Shown: piece after piece, positions 13,218-27,300 of the stretch
How the letters are laid out: each line of letters begins with the position of its first letter
Numbering within the stretch: position 1 is the first letter of the stretch
NCBI GenBank assembly: GCA_003993805.1
Contig: RSEF01000002.1
Span: 6,136,127-6,200,126 of the forward strand
Reading direction: 5' to 3'
Length of the DNA: 64,000 nucleotides
Source of the DNA: Himantopus leucocephalus
Lineage: Eukaryota > Chordata > Aves > Charadriiformes > Recurvirostridae
Position numbers and translations under genes: made by a program
The notes under the pieces: generated by a model
Seen by the model: the letters and a program-made list of their open reading frames with translations, nothing else
Told to the model about the DNA's origin: nothing
Databases searched by the model: none

Positions 13218-16200
13218 CTGGGAAATGGCATTTCCCCAGCAGCACTCCTGGTTCTCCGCATCTCTAAAACAACTTGGCCGTTACAGGTTGCTGTAGCAAC
13301 TTCATTAAGTTCAAGCTGAATGGAGCTGATTATGTCCCAAGATAGCAGCCACCTAAATTTGCGTTCCCCACTGCCTGGCACAACTGTGACCTCCAAGCAA
13401 ATTATTGCTCTTCTCAGTGGGAGCAGAAGCAACCACCCACGAGCCTCACAAGCTGTGAATTTGCTATCTTCGTTGTATATATATTATAGAAAAACTCAGT
13501 CTTGACTCCTTCCTTGCACTGTCTGAACTGTCATTTTAATCAGCATTACTAAACTATCCAGGAGCATGAAATGCTCATGGGCTGCTGTGGGTTTAGTTTT
13601 TCTATACCATTTTTGTACATTCCAGTCTATCATCTCTACCTGGCAGCTTCTGTCCATCCCAGGTAGGACTCTGCAACACAAACACATCCTATGCAGAAAC
13701 AATGTTGGGGTGTTTACCTTTTTTCTTCCTAAGTAAATTTTTATTCTGCTTACAAAATAAAATTAAAAATCTGAAATCAAGTGTTCAACAAGTTGAAGCC
13801 AAATATTTTGAAGTAAGAATTGCTGATTTGGTAAGCAGCAATTTCAGGTCTGCCAAACTTGAGAATTTTCAGATATTTAGATAGATGTATATCATGAAGC
13901 CCCAGATAAGCACACCTGGATTGTGTGCAGTGATCTGATCACTACTTTATCCGTCCATCTTTACCAAGGGAAAACTAATAAAACAATTCATTCATTTTAG
14001 TAGATACATGTTTTTAAGAAACCTCTCAAAGTGCAGTTTCAAAAATACCAAATATCCGTTTGTTCCATTATATTAAGACTCCATCACCATTACGCCAATG
14101 CTGTATTTTGCTGCTGCTGTTATTAAGCTCTCCGATGTTTACTTAAGATAAAATCACTGCATTTCAGATTATTTAACACCCAAATGAAATTGAGTTTGTT
14201 CATCCCGCTGAGTTGCTAGGCAGCCATTACCGAGCATCATGCATTTCTGATGTGTCTGTTAGCAGGTGAAATTATTGAAGGAAGTCTAAATAAAAAGAGC
14301 AAAACTGAACAGATATATTTTTTAAGTCAGGTACCTGCTTAGCATGCGTGCTTTTGTACCCATGTAAGCAACTACGTGTACTTCAAACACGTAACTCCTC
14401 ACACAGAGTGCCTAAGTGTCCGTTGCACGGACAAGCGAGTGTCGTCTGTGTCTGTGATTTCCATCCACGTTTATTCAGCTGCAAGCACATATAATCCTTA
14501 AGCTTTTAAAAATTAATGCAGAGCAATGCTTGGAGGAATGCAGTACGTTGTGGCACAGTGGGTCTCCCGCCCAGGCACGTAGGGCACCTCCTGGAACGTT
14601 ACTGAGGACCAATCCCAACAAAGGATTAAGCATTTAAATGTGATTTAGGCAGGTTTAGGCACTGAAACTGCAAGAAGGGAGGAGGCCGGAGAACTGTCCA
14701 CCTCTTCTGTGTAAAACGGGCCACTGTGCTCCTCGGATTAGTTCAGGTTTAGTCTATTGCCTGCTTAATGCAATAGCAAATAAACAGCTTGAAGAACAGG
14801 AGCTGCAGCAGAGGCTACTCTGCTCCTGCAAGAGCGTGTGAACCACAGAGTTTCTGAGCAGTAAATTATGCAATTAGCGTGCAGTAAGATACACTAGTTA
14901 TGTTGGTGTTCAGAAACTTTTAAGCATTTTTTTCCCTTTTGGAAATCTCAGATGGAGACAAGTTGCTACCCAGTTCCCTCCCACTCTCCCCTACAGAGCA
15001 AAGCCACAAGAGATCGGCTCCTCTTGTATTACACGACAATCTCCAGAAGAAAAAATTCAGCCTGGGAGTTTTAGAAGCTTCAGAACAGCTCAAGTTTTTC
15101 ATCTTACGAAGTGCACCATACCGGTAATTATGAATTAAATGGAAAAAAATGTAGAAATCTTAGTACTGGCATAAGTTTTGCAAAAGCTCAAGAGGAGACT
15201 GTCTCCACTGTCAGAGGAGATTTGGGTTTAGTAATATGCCAGACTGATACTATTTCTGATACTTTTTTTTTTGCAAAACGTATGGCTGACCATACAAGTC
15301 ATGATCCCACCCCAAAATTACCAGTTGCTAAGATATCCCTTCACAGCGTACTCTGGCATACGTGTCGGTACATGAGAAACAAGGTAGAGGTTATATTGAT
15401 GAAGGAATGGGGATCATGGAGAAAGGCGCACTGCTTTACTGGGAAAAGGAGAATTTCCCTGCTGGGCGGTGACTTGGCACTGGGCCCTCTGGGTCTGGCT
15501 TGTGAACAGCATCCTTTGCTGGAGCACCGTGGGCTTTACAAAGTTGGATTTATTCAGAATTGTTCTTCAGCTGCACAGTGATTATAATAAAGTTCAAAAA
15601 GAGATGTGTGTCAGAAAATGTAGCAACCAGTCACTTCGTATTTTTTTGTTTTGAAATGTAAAATAGCTCCGTTGAGCTGAGCCTGACAGGACTGGAATTT
15701 TGTCATAAATTTACAAGTTCTGGACTTGGAAGAAATACTTCATATTTATTTAAAAAAAAAAATCTTTGGAGAAACAGAGTTCTGTAGATATAAACAACAT
15801 TCTGAAAATGCCTTAACAACATGTCATTTTGTTCTGGTAGTATCTACACTAAGTGCTTTTCATCAGTTTATTTGAAGATGAAAGAACACACTTGGAAAAA
15901 AAAAAAAAGTTAAGTAATTGTTTTGGAAGTGGGGGTGGGAAAAAAAAAACCCTAAAGATGTGCCAGGTTTCACATGCAAACTACAGGTTGGTTTGACTAA
16001 GTGCAAATGTCTGTGTCTGGTCGGGGCACCAGCCGGCACAAGCAGCAAGGAGCAAAGCTCTTTATGGTGTCCATGGCCTGGCTCCGTCACAGCACCTAAA
16101 CCAGGGCAGAAGAATGGTGCTAGGAGGGCTTGTGTCCCTCCAGCGACTTCAACAGGAGTTTAGGGTGAGTAGCTCTTCTGCAGATGCCTGCATGGTAGGC

Positions 16201-16550
16201 ACTTAAAGAGAAATGAGATGAATCCCCTCTGAAATGCAACCGTGTTTTGCAGGGGATTCATTTCATTTCACTTTAGATGCTGCCCCATAGCAAATGTATG
16301 CAATGGATTTACCCTTCTGCAGCACCACAGTGGTCATCCAACCACCTGTGCAGGGTGCAGGAGCAGCCGCCGTCGGTGCACAGGGAACCGGCGGGGCAGA
16401 GAGGCTGCAATGCTCTGAGGTCCGGCTTTAAAGAGAATGGTTGGGAGATGCGCTCTGCCACTGCACCGTGGCTTTCCATCTGCTGTATGACCTCATGCAG
16501 AGCTGTTTTATGCATCGGTTATTTGGGAGATCGGAGTCTATTCAGCTATG
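13218..16550. other. No gene seen; noncoding DNA
   Basis: No recognised exon. Short A/T runs occur near 15250, 15750 and 15895-15907. A 156-codon frame at 15111-15581 plus has no recognisable domain and is treated as chance. Confidence 0.55.
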
Positions 16551-16661
16551 CCATATAAGGGGATTTCAGCAGAGCATGCCTCCATCATGCCTGTTGGGTA
16601 TTATCTGTATAACCCCTTCGGGCTGGATTATCTTCTTGGCTGAAATCTGTTCCATATAAGG
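16551..16661. promoter_or_regulatory. Candidate SRF/GATA element: two perfect CArG boxes enclosing two GATA-type motifs
   Basis: CCATATAAGG, a perfect match to the SRF-binding CArG consensus CC(A/T)6GG, occurs at 16551-16560 and again at 16652-16661, 101 bases apart in the same orientation. Each is extended by GG to a shared 12-mer. Between them lie two TTATCT motifs (AGATAA on the minus strand) at 16601-16606 and 16628-16633. A perfect 9-base inverted repeat (gatttcagc at 16562-16570, gctgaaatc at 16639-16647) also sits between them. Function is inferred from motifs only. Confidence 0.35.
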
Positions 16662-16859
16662 GGCTGGGAAAGGGTTGTGCTTCTCAATCTGCTCATGCCG
16701 TGGAGTGGCGAAAGGACCGTGTGCCTGCGAGGAGTTGGCTCCAGCCCCAAAACATCCCCATGCTGAGATGGTTGGAGCAGTTGGCATGGAAGCTCATTCT
16801 TTCTGTGATTTGCCATCCTCCAGTCCTTCCCCATGAACATTCTTCAGAAAATTGGGTAG

Positions 16860-16894
16860 TTTGGTCAGATAAGTTTGGTCAGGTAAATTTGGTC
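16860..16894 (+). repeat. Short tandem repeat, 14-base unit, about 2.5 copies
   Basis: tttggtcagataag, tttggtcaggtaaa and a partial tttggtc follow one another directly. The array lies about 200 bases right of the paired CArG boxes. Confidence 0.85.
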
Positions 16895-19800
16895 TTTAGT
16901 GCCAGGTCGGTCACGCCAAAATGCTGGACGCAAGATATAAAATCAGCTCTGGAGTATGTTAGAACTGGGAGAAGTCAACACTCAAAGCTTGTGTCAACAT
17001 CCAGGAAAGAGTATGGTCACTTTTGTTGCCATGGAAAAGCTACAATTAAATTTTACATATGACAAATACCCTGTCTAATCTCCTTCACACATACTACAGT
17101 TCAGTAGCTGTAGGTAAGATTGCTGTACCGCAGCAAAGGAGAGACTTTGTGAAGCAAAAGAGCTGTCCACTCATTTCTGGGATGCACAGTAATAAGTTAA
17201 TGGCACAAAACAACCCATGGTCAAAGCAACTCTCTCATTCCCCCCATTAGTCTGTGGTCTGTTTTGTATATAAGTGATTGATTATAGAATTTTACTCCCA
17301 TAAAAGCTCTTCTCCTTTTGCACATATGCCAAATGGTGAGGAGAGCCAAAGGTAATTAAAACAAACGTGGATGGAATTACAGGCCTGTTTCCACAAGACC
17401 ATGTGATAAGAAAATGCGTTAAGATGTGCAGCAAGGCAAAGTAGATGCTGTAGAGAGGCCACCTTCGCAAAACTGGCACTGCTCCTAGCTTCCTTGCGCT
17501 TACCCCCCTCCCTGTGAGCCAGGGTCTCTCCAGCCCGGCTGCACCACTCCATGCAAAGTGGGTACAAAGGACTGCACCTACATTCAGCTCCTGGTCCCCA
17601 TCATCCTGCAGCGTGGAGCCATGTCTGCTTAAATTCCATGTCCACCTCCCCAGCCCAAATTCCAGCACCTAGTTCCAAAGTCGTTTTTCTGTGGGTGCTG
17701 GTGGAAGAAAGCAAGTAAAGAGCTTCATGCTCGCAAAGCAGAGAAGAGAGTAAGAACATCAAAATAGCAAAGGATGAGGGAAAATGAAAAAGGCTTTCCA
17801 TCTTAGACCTCTGCTGTCACGTTAGATCAGGAAAGGCAGAAAAGGTCAGCATATTTATTATTTCAATAGTGCATTTCCTCTGGTGAACTTTCGGTAGCGT
17901 CACCTTCTTCACCACTATTAAACGGATCAGGATTTGGGGTCATGTGGCGCCCTACACTAGCACTGAGAAAGGAATGGTCCAAATGCAAGTTCATTCCTAT
18001 TTAAAGCTTCAGGGTGTACCAAATCTTTCCATTCTTTTTGGCACAGAATTGAGAAGGAAATTTAAGAAATGTTGTGTGCAGAATAACCCCAGTACAGGTA
18101 TCAATCAAAAAAGAATTAATGTATGTGGTCTGGTCTCTACAGTAGGGCATGAGGCTTCCTCAGAAGGTCAAGGAGAAAGAAATCATCTGGACATCACTGC
18201 TGTGCTTCTCTATCTTATGGTGAATTTCTGTTCCACACAATCATCTCAGTTCTTTACACTGTAGTCACTAATACATTAAACCTTGCACTCAGCCCTTTTC
18301 CCATGAAATCCCAGGCTAAACTCTGCACTTGTATTACATTTCTGGTAACTGGGTTGGATATGAGTGGAGCTTGACATCGCCATGGGTCTGAGTCACCAGG
18401 AACCCAGTTAATCACCAGTGGAACTGATGCCATGGCAGCCTGCTTTAAATGAGGTCACACTTCTGTATCTCCAGGGCTATTTAAGGTCCTCAAAAGGCAG
18501 GGCTTGGTCCACATCCCCTATGCTGGTTGCTCTGGCATGGAACTGTTTGAATGGATGAACTGGTAATTCCCCTCTGGCTTTTGGCGAAAACTCTCCATAG
18601 GACATTTTCATTTTGCTGACTTTTTTTTTACAAAATGTTGCCAAACATGATTTCTGAAAACTGGAAAAAAAGGTGCCTTTGGAATGGTTTCTCTGCTTCC
18701 CTGGGCTGGGGGAGACTGGGAGAAGTAGAAACCTACTTTTTTTTTTAGCTGTCAGTGAAAATTAACCAGGCAGTTTAGTTTGCAAATACCATCTGAAGCA
18801 ATGATATTTTAACGTTTTTTGTCATTTTTTCCTTAAAAAATGCTTACCAGAATTTTTCCCTCATTGTCCTCTTGCTTACAGCCCTGCACTCCATAGAGTA
18901 ATGAGTCTCTGGGTAGGATGTGTTGAGAAACCTGTTGTAAGGTGGAGGGCAGAGGCAGCAGGAGGAACGAGCTTATTATTTTTGCTCTATATTTTATACT
19001 GCAGCAAAGAATATCCCAGACTTTGATCACTACCTCCACATTGGGTCAAAGTAAAAAAGTGACCTTAGAAATGGCGCGACTTCAGATTGCAAGGCTTTGG
19101 TTCAGTGTTTTTTACCTTTTATGTTTCCATTGCACTCCCATTTAACACTCTTCCTTCTGCAGGTGAACTCTTCATACACGCTTTCAAACGAGTATTTATT
19201 GGTGTTAAACACTTGCAAAGCAAGAGCTGCTGCTGCTGGTCTAGATGACACATTGCAAGGATCCATCTGAAGGGAGAAGGAAGGAGGAAGCATATGAACA
19301 TCTGAGTTAGAGCTGTCTCAAGTCTCACCACAGGGCATAAGTTTGGACAGCTAGGAAGGGGTGAGTGGGACCAAAACCCAGTGAGAGTTATATCTTAAAT
19401 AAACAAATAAATAAAACAACATTGCTGACCTGTTTTCCCTTGCCAGATCTCATTGCTCATTGAAAACGATCTGTAATGTTAAGTATTCACTATACGTACA
19501 TCAATTTATGAGTGTTCCTCCACCCAGGCCGCTGCGCCAGAAATGTTTTTAAAACTTTTGCTTACAGGGGACATTCGTCCTGCAAGCTAATTTCTGAGCT
19601 GCTCAACAGATGCTCTAGGTCTGATCTTCCATAACTTGTTGGCAGTATTACTGCAGGGGTATACTGCAATAACGCAAGTCCTCTTCTCCCAGTGCAAAAA
19701 TTAGTGTAGTATTGTGCTGGCACAAGAGGAGGTCAGACTGTCCTTGTCTGGCTCAACCCCATATCAAGTGTGGGTGATGGCTCAAGTTATCCCGGTATGT

Positions 19801-20324
19801 TCTCCAGGGACCCACCACACCCTGACACCCTCTCTACCCACCCTTCTACTAATTCAGCAAGACGAAAGCAGTAATTGCACAGGAGCAGAGTCTTGCCTAG
19901 GGCACGAACAGTGTGATCTTGTTGTCAATACAGCCCTGTATAATCTGGAGAAAAAAATAAATTATTGCACCTTTCAAGGCAAAGGATGTGCACAAGCAAT
20001 GTTCCTGCGATTAGCACTCTATTTTACCATATTTGTCCTTTTCAAGGATTATATATGGTGCTGAGCCCCACAGTGCTGCTTTAGTCAGTCTAGCTCGGTT
20101 GTGGGTCATGCGTGGGTCAACACAGATTGCACTGAGCCTCAGCCGTGCATCCTCCATCAGAGGTAAAATTGGGGGAAGATGGGCACCAATTGGAATTATT
20201 ATTCTCCTAACTGAACGAGCAGGCATAGCCCTCTGAAGAGGTTGGAAAGCATTGATTTTTACCTGATTTATTGTTATTTATGCACATGCCTCGCCTGTCT
20301 CCCGGAAATGGATGCACGGGCTTC

Positions 20325-20385
20325 AGCTGATCTACTCGTGTGAGTAGAGTTAAGTGCTTCAGAGCTTGCAGGCTTTGGGCCTAAA
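20325..20385 (+). mobile_element. Possible ancient amniote repeat fragment
   Basis: The stretch ctactcgtgtgagtagagttaagtgcttcagagcttgcaggctttgggcc resembles the recurrent sauropsid pattern 'ctcacgtgagtaaagttaagcac ... gtgtttgcaggatcgggcc'. Short and diverged. Confidence 0.45.
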
Positions 20386-22599
20386 TCCATAGGAGCAAAG
20401 CATCTTACCGCATTCCTTGAATTTATCTAGACCAGAAACCCTTATTTCAGCTTGAAGCTTCCCAGACCCTCTGCCTGTGCTTTCATAAGAGGATGACCTT
20501 AAGCCCTCGACATATTCTGTTGAAATGTGATTTAAAGTTCTGGCAGAAAGGAAAAACTATTTCTTTTGCAAAGAAAAACACAATAAACAAACATAAGCTG
20601 CTGCCTTTCTGTGGCTCTTCACTTCTTCTAGTAGATGGATTCCTCGGGCAGACAGGTAAGACACAATTGAATTTGTGAGCCTAATACATATCAGTTCATG
20701 CACCCTAGACTAGCTCCCAAAACTGCACATCACACCATCTGTCGTGCATAGGTGGAGGGTAAACGGTAAAAAAAAATCTGCCTTGGTACACAGAAGAAAA
20801 TCATTAGCACTGGAAAGGGTGCTGTTACCTGAAAAAAGGCAACATGTGCCTCAGGGAACAAAAGCTCATTAGAGTGCTAGTCTCCCTTTCCTTTATTGTT
20901 AACCACCATGGGTAAACATAAGCCAGAATGTCTATTTAAAGGATTGCAATGCTCAGTCACACATAATTTTCAAACACTTTATAGATGACTGTTCTTGCCA
21001 AAAGCTGTTCTTTCTTTCCTTCACAGTATTTGGGCTTTCCCTCCATATTTCTCCTTGTTTCAACCTGTGGGTCTCCGTAACAACACGTCTGTCTTTCATA
21101 CTTCAGTTGCTCAGTCCACCTCCTCAGAAACCATCACCAAAAGCCATCAGCTTCCTCCCAGAGCTGGTCTTCATCGTGTTGCAGCCGGACCCTGTGCTGC
21201 CGATGTGGTGCAAGGAACAGCCCCGGCTTTACCAAGCAGGTTTCGGGGCGGTCAGTAGTACCAAAGGTCCAAATTATGTCACTCATGCATTCGTTAGAGA
21301 TCACCTTATTCCACAAATATTGCCACCGATTCCACCATCATTCAAACAGTGATGGATTGTACATCCAGATATTCAGCAGGGTTAGGACTACACTCCTTCC
21401 GTACGGGACAGAGGTGGTGCTGCACCAAAATCTCCAGGTGCCTTCCAAATGAGACATCTCCACCGGGGATTACGGGTTTTGCATTTTGTTTTCAGTCATC
21501 AGTCTAGAGAATGGCAGCATCCCCTTTTCTTTTAAATGATTTATTTCTTAATTTCTCCAGCCCTCGCTCTGTAACGAATGCACTGATCAGAAATACTTGA
21601 GCCCTTGCTAGTCCTAAATATAATTGAATCTTTGTTCTCTAACTTGAAACTGCTATCAATACTTATTGAAGCTCAGAACATACACTTGTCCTGTGAGTGC
21701 TTAAAAGCGACTTAGGTTATTATGTTGTGGTTGATTTACAACAAAACCATCTGAATTATGAACAGTGTGAGAAAGAGGTAATTAAATTTGAGACGTTAAG
21801 GCTGCCGGTGCTTTGGATTGTGATAAACACAAAGTCAAAAATGTCTTCCCCAGGGACACTAACATCAAGAGATGCTCAACTGCTCCATAGGCATATGCTT
21901 TATAGTGGGACAAGTCTTTTACTTAGCAAAACGGGATTTATCTTTTTAGGGATGGTTATTCCACAAGTTAAACCAGTATGAGCTGCTACACATTAGAATG
22001 GGAACATTCCTGAATGTTGAGAGAATTAAAAAAACAATCAAATCTTGCATCAGATTGATTTTCTTTCCTTGCATTTTGGCACTTAGATTTATTGAAGCAG
22101 TTTTAGCAAAGTGCCTACCAGCAACTTAACTGGAAGCTTTAGAAGCCAGCTGCTCTTTCATAGCAAGTTTGCTGTCATTGTTACTGCTCAGCAAAGGCTA
22201 AACTTTCAAACTACATTATTAATTGAACCTAATAAATAGTCAGTAGAAAGTGATAAATTCCTCTAGAGTCTGATTCATCCCACTTATCTGAGGTATCTAA
22301 TTTAAGAGGGGATGAATTGCCCTTTGCAAGGCAGCTATCTCTCACTACAGACTGCCAATGGACCTTTTAGCACCTAACTTTGCGAGAAATAATATTAAAG
22401 GAAATTCCACCTGGAAGGACTAACTGAGACAAGAGATAACCTCTTGTTCAGTTTGTGTGACTGGTCATTGCTCCTATCTTCCACGTTGCACATGTATATC
22501 TTTCTCCTAGTGATAAGAACTGGGTGTATATTGTCTGGTCCGACAATACAGATAGTGGAAAAAATACAGAGGCACATGATGTGCAAGACTGATATCCTT

Positions 22600-22699
22600 N
22601 NNNNNNNNNNNNNNNNNNNNNNNNNNNNNNNNNNNNNNNNNNNNNNNNNNNNNNNNNNNNNNNNNNNNNNNNNNNNNNNNNNNNNNNNNNNNNNNNNNN
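22600..22699. other. Assembly gap (100 N)
   Basis: One hundred N between unique-looking sequence on both sides. I see no repeat at the flanks, so the cause is not evident. Confidence 0.98.
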
Positions 22700-23727
22700 G
22701 TGATTAGGGTGCTCCGCTAGGAAGGAGGGTAGCTGGTTTACAGTCCACTTAATATTTTACTGCCTAATATTAAAGAAAAGGCTTTTCTCTGTGCTGTTCC
22801 CTGAGTGCCTCCAGAAACACATCTGTCTTCCACCTCAACCCTTTTGTCCAGCTTTGCTGCCAGTTAATGTTCCAGCATGGAAGAGCAGAAGGATTGCAAG
22901 CCCGGCTGGGTGCTGACTTGCTCAGTCCTGACCACCCCTGTGCCTGGGGGTGCATGGAAGCATCTGCCCATCAGGAGCCCATGGGCAGCACCAGGGGAAC
23001 TCAGTTCAAGTTTCGTGTGTATTTTGCTGAATCGGGGTTGAGTTGTCTTCAGTTGTGAAAACTGCAACTCAAAGGGTTTAGATGGGCGTCCTGCTGGTGA
23101 CTACTGCTGCTCAAAGCAGTCTCAGCTTGGGACATTTTATGTTTCAGCAATCCAATTCAAATATTATTCCAATTTCATGATCGAAATACAGCAGCCCTCT
23201 GCCTTGCAAGTAGCAATCGTCCCCAAAGCCCACGGTTCGCACACGTGCACTGGCGCTGGCTTCACTACCACCAGCCAACATCCCAGAGCATCTCCTGCTC
23301 CCTCCTAACCACATTAGCGGGAGGTAATGACGTTGTTCAGATCGAAAGGAAACAGTAAATTCGATTGTGACTTACTAGCAGGATTGGCGTGCTGTCAGCA
23401 AGCACACGCACACGTATACATGCACATGCCCACAGAGTGACCTATCCTTACATACACCCAGGGTTTGTCTCTGGAAACCCACTTTCTATTAATCAGCAGA
23501 GATCAGAAACAAGCCTCTTAGTCTACTATGGCAGATAATGTCATTCTGGGCTAAGAATAAATCTATCAGCTGGAAACTGGATGAATAAGACTGATTTTGA
23601 GGAGGATGAGGTCATTTTTAGATTACATCATGCAGCCATGTTGCATCCCAATTTATATACTATGAGAGCATATAGCAGTTTCAGCTCTGCTACAAGAGCA
23701 TGTTTGAGTAAGCAATCTCAGGAAAGA

Positions 23728-23746
23728 GGCTAGGAANGGCTAGGAA
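23728..23746. other. Single-n join with 9-base repeat
   Basis: ggctaggaa occurs on both sides of the n at 23737, followed by a run of A. A short unmerged contig overlap is likely. Confidence 0.7.
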
Positions 23747-24295
23747 AAAAAAAAAAAAAGCTGCTTTATGATCTTCTTCATCCTATAGCAAAGGAAGCAT
23801 TATTATCTCCAGAAAATCCATCTCCCCAAAATCCCTGGTTATATCTGGAGCTGGAGGTCAGAATTGTGCTTGCTAAAGGAAAATCCCACTCAGCACACAT
23901 CTAATTATTTTTCTGTGTTCCAGATCACACACAGCAGTCCCTGATAAAAGGGTAGACGGGAAAGAGGAATCAGTTGCAGTCCGTTTTATGATTTTACATT
24001 ATTAAGCCATTAGGGACTGCCAGACTATCTGAGAGCTTAGTGAACTGAACTCTCTAAGACCTGTTAAGTACTCAGGAGGCACTATGCAAACCCACAAAAT
24101 AGGAGCATTAATCGTCAGGCAAACTTGTCAGGATACTCAATATATGAGTGACAGATGAGAACAGAGTTGGAAAGAGAATAGGGAAGAGCAGAAAATAAGA
24201 ATTAGGGGGTTTCCACAAATTTCTCCTCAAAGTCTCACAATAAATCTTCAAAACTTTTTTCTTCTTTTGAGAGAGACTTTGCTTTTCATTTCATA

Positions 24296-24366
24296 GGGGC
24301 AAATCCATGCTTTAACACTGATTTCACTGGAATTACTCTAGATTTACTGCAGTGTAGCTGTACAGC
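24296..24366 (+). mobile_element. Possible ancient amniote repeat fragment
   Basis: The stretch ggggcaaatccatgctttaacactgatttcactggaattactctagatttactgcagtgtagctg resembles the sauropsid repeat pattern with 'ttcaatggagttacaccagatttacaccagtgtaactg'. Short and diverged; family not assigned. Confidence 0.45.
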
Positions 24367-27300
24367 GTTGGCTCTTTATAATAATATGCCTCATTAGTGG
24401 CTACTTAGAGTGTAACTGAATTATAGGACATCTAGTTCTGGGCAGTTGCTGCAAAACGGAGCACTGACGTGACACCTAATAAAGTACTTGTAAATGCCTT
24501 CTGGGAGCTATAATGCTATATTATTTATGAAGTGCCATTGTGTTTTAAAGACAGAAGACCAGATGTTAAAATCTGTTTTATTTACACAATGTCACCAAGG
24601 ATTAAATCTATTGTCTTTACTGAGCATATCCCAATATATACAAGGCACATGTTGGCATGGAGCATCCCTGGAGGCATGGAGGTCAGGGCACACCAACACC
24701 ATCTATGGAGACAGACTGGTTTAAAGGGGATGTGTCCTGGTTTGAGCACCAAGCCAGATGTTAAAAATTTGGGCAAAAATAAGTAAGGAATGATATTCTT
24801 CCCCGATCTGACTTCCCACAAAGCGGTAGGCTTTTTTGTGCAGCACTTCGGCTAGGTGGAGAATGCTCAGGGAGAGCGGGACACCTCCTCAACAAACAAT
24901 CATCGCCCATCATGACTTTTGGGAACAAGTAGGTTCCTACCAGGAATTTTTCCTAAGAAGAAAATTTTCATATACAAGCTCCGAATGTCTATTAAAGAGA
25001 CTTCTCATGAAAAGAAATGCAGCACAAACTTGAGCCCCTACAGCAGCAACATGCCATAACCCCACTTGCTGTGTTTGCTGTTTGGTGCCTGAGGGCAGCA
25101 CGTTGCCTGAGTCCTGGAGCACGTAGGCAGAGGTGTCTCCTGCCACGTAGGAAGTTTAGTCTGGTTCTACCCTGCGGCGCTGCCACCAGGCGACTGCAGC
25201 TCCAAACCAGCTGTCACATCAGCAGTGTTCACTGGGGGCTGTGTGCTGCTTTGCAGTGCTGCAAAGACCTCTCTCTGTCCAGTGTCCCATGAAGGGTAAC
25301 CAGGCAGATCTTACATCGGAGCCCTGACAATAGAGCAGAAGCTTCTCTTGGGAGAAAAAAAAAATTAAAATAAATTAAAAAAAAAAATAGATTAGGGAGC
25401 TTTGACGACATTATCCTCCTTGAACCAAAGGGGAACCAGCTCTTCTCTGAAACCCACGCATTGCCTAACCAACTCTCTTGCCAGGATGATGCCCAAAGTG
25501 CTGCTGAGGCACTGCTGGGCAGGCAGCTCTTGGAAGCTCCCACACACTCGGCAGCAAAGGGGCCTTACTCCCTTGGGGTTCTCTCCAGCTCTGAATAAAA
25601 GATCGGGTGAAGTCATTGTAGTGAAGATCTTTTCTCTTTTTTTCACCTACAGATAGGAGCAAAAAACATCTTACCCCCTAAAACAGTGTGTTTCTCAAAG
25701 CACTTTCCTTAGGTGATTTGAGCATTCATGATCCCCTCCCACCAGGTATGTCCAGTTACTGCAATGAGCTGCTGTAAGAAACCGTGGCAGCTCCAGCACC
25801 ACTGACACTACTCAAGGATGTCCCATTACAAAGCCTAGGGCTTTATTCCCCCGGAATTACCCTGTCTGAAGCTTTGCTGAAGTTTTGAAGAACACCTGAA
25901 ATGGAGAGCATGACTGACCACAAACATTTTCCTATTTTAAGCAAGCACTTCCACAGAGAGGTAAACTGCTTGTTTTGGTCATATGAGAGCAGTCTGGGAT
26001 GAGTGGTCTTGTTCTTTGCTTGCCTCCTGCCTGGGCAGCCCTTTAGTGGTGTCAAGGGACAGGAAAGGGGTGTAAGGCAGCATGGGCAGCCCTGTTCACC
26101 ACCACCATCTTCTGTCCCCTTGTCTCCTACGTCTCTTCAGGGGGGACCTATAATACCAGTGGAGAGGGACCAATCAATCCCCATCTGCTCTCAAGTGCCC
26201 CAAAGCGTCCAAGGTGTCCAATCTCCATTCCCACCTCCATTCTTCCCACGCCAGTCGCAAGCCTCCAACTGGTGCGGTGCTTTCCAAAATGCTGCTTTTT
26301 CCTCATGAAAGTACCGCTGATCCCTCCATCAATCTGCAGCAAAGGCCCCCAGGGCTCTGCCGGACATCACTGCTCTCTGAATTCCCTCTGAGGTCTCCAG
26401 GGATTTCAAAAGCTAGATGTTTTGCTAAAATAATTCTATAGGTAGAAGATTTTAGTTCATTTTCTATAGGGAGCTATTTTAAATTATGAAATGTTTAAAA
26501 CCCAAGACTGCTTTTGCTTTCACAACCCTGGGAGAAGAAAAACTAAAAATCCTGAGATGGATAAACTGCGGGGGGAAGACTGTCCAGCGCTGCCTGAAAA
26601 AAGTTAATAAAAACGGGGGGTTTCTGGTCTCAGGTCTGCCTTCAAAGTTATCCCTATGGATACCAAAGAGGTGTGAAGGGGACAGGGTTTTGGGCAGGAT
26701 TTCACAGTGGAAACGTCCAAAACTGAGAATACAATTATGATAGCAAAGGCTGGGGCAGATATGAGGGCAATGAGGTTCCTCTCCAATAAAAAGGCCGGAG
26801 CTCCAGGCAGCCACCACCCAGCACAAGGGCAGAAATGGGCTTGTGCAGAGAGGTGTCCTGGCTGGCTGGGATGGACGTGGAGTGGCACAGGACCTCTGAG
26901 GAACTTTGGATAGGATTAAAATCAGCCTGTGTTGTCAAAATGTCCCAGCAGAAAAACACTATAAAAATAATTGCTTTTCTATAATTCTTTAAATCTTTAA
27001 CAAAACAAACCCCATTTGGGGTGAATCTAAGAGCATATTGCCCTCCCACCGGGGACACCCTCGGTGGGGTTAACAGGTTTGGGACCTGGTCCCAACTGTG
27101 TGCCATGTAGGTGGGATGGTCATTCTTTGTTCAGGATAGATGGAGGTGCTAAATAAGCTTTTTGCAATGAAAATAGCTGAAGTTGCAAGACTGATCAGAA
27201 GAACATGTGAAGCTGATCAGAATTAAACCACGTAAGAAGAGCCTGGCCTTGGGACTGGATGCCGGAGCAGAAACCTGTGCGCTGGTGCTGGCAGAGTGCT

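Larger units (their letters stand above)
16895..24295. other. No gene seen; noncoding DNA
   Basis: Apart from the fragment at 20325-20385 and the gap at 22600-22699, I see only short chance frames (none over about 130 codons). An (AAAT)-rich tract lies near 19396-19421. No promoter or RNA gene is recognised. Confidence 0.55.

Noticed and set aside
24731..24760. tgtcctggtttgagcaccaag as a possible LTR start
   Set aside because: Only the first dozen or so bases resemble an avian LTR 5' end. The following sequence does not continue as any LTR I recognise and no matching 3' end was found.
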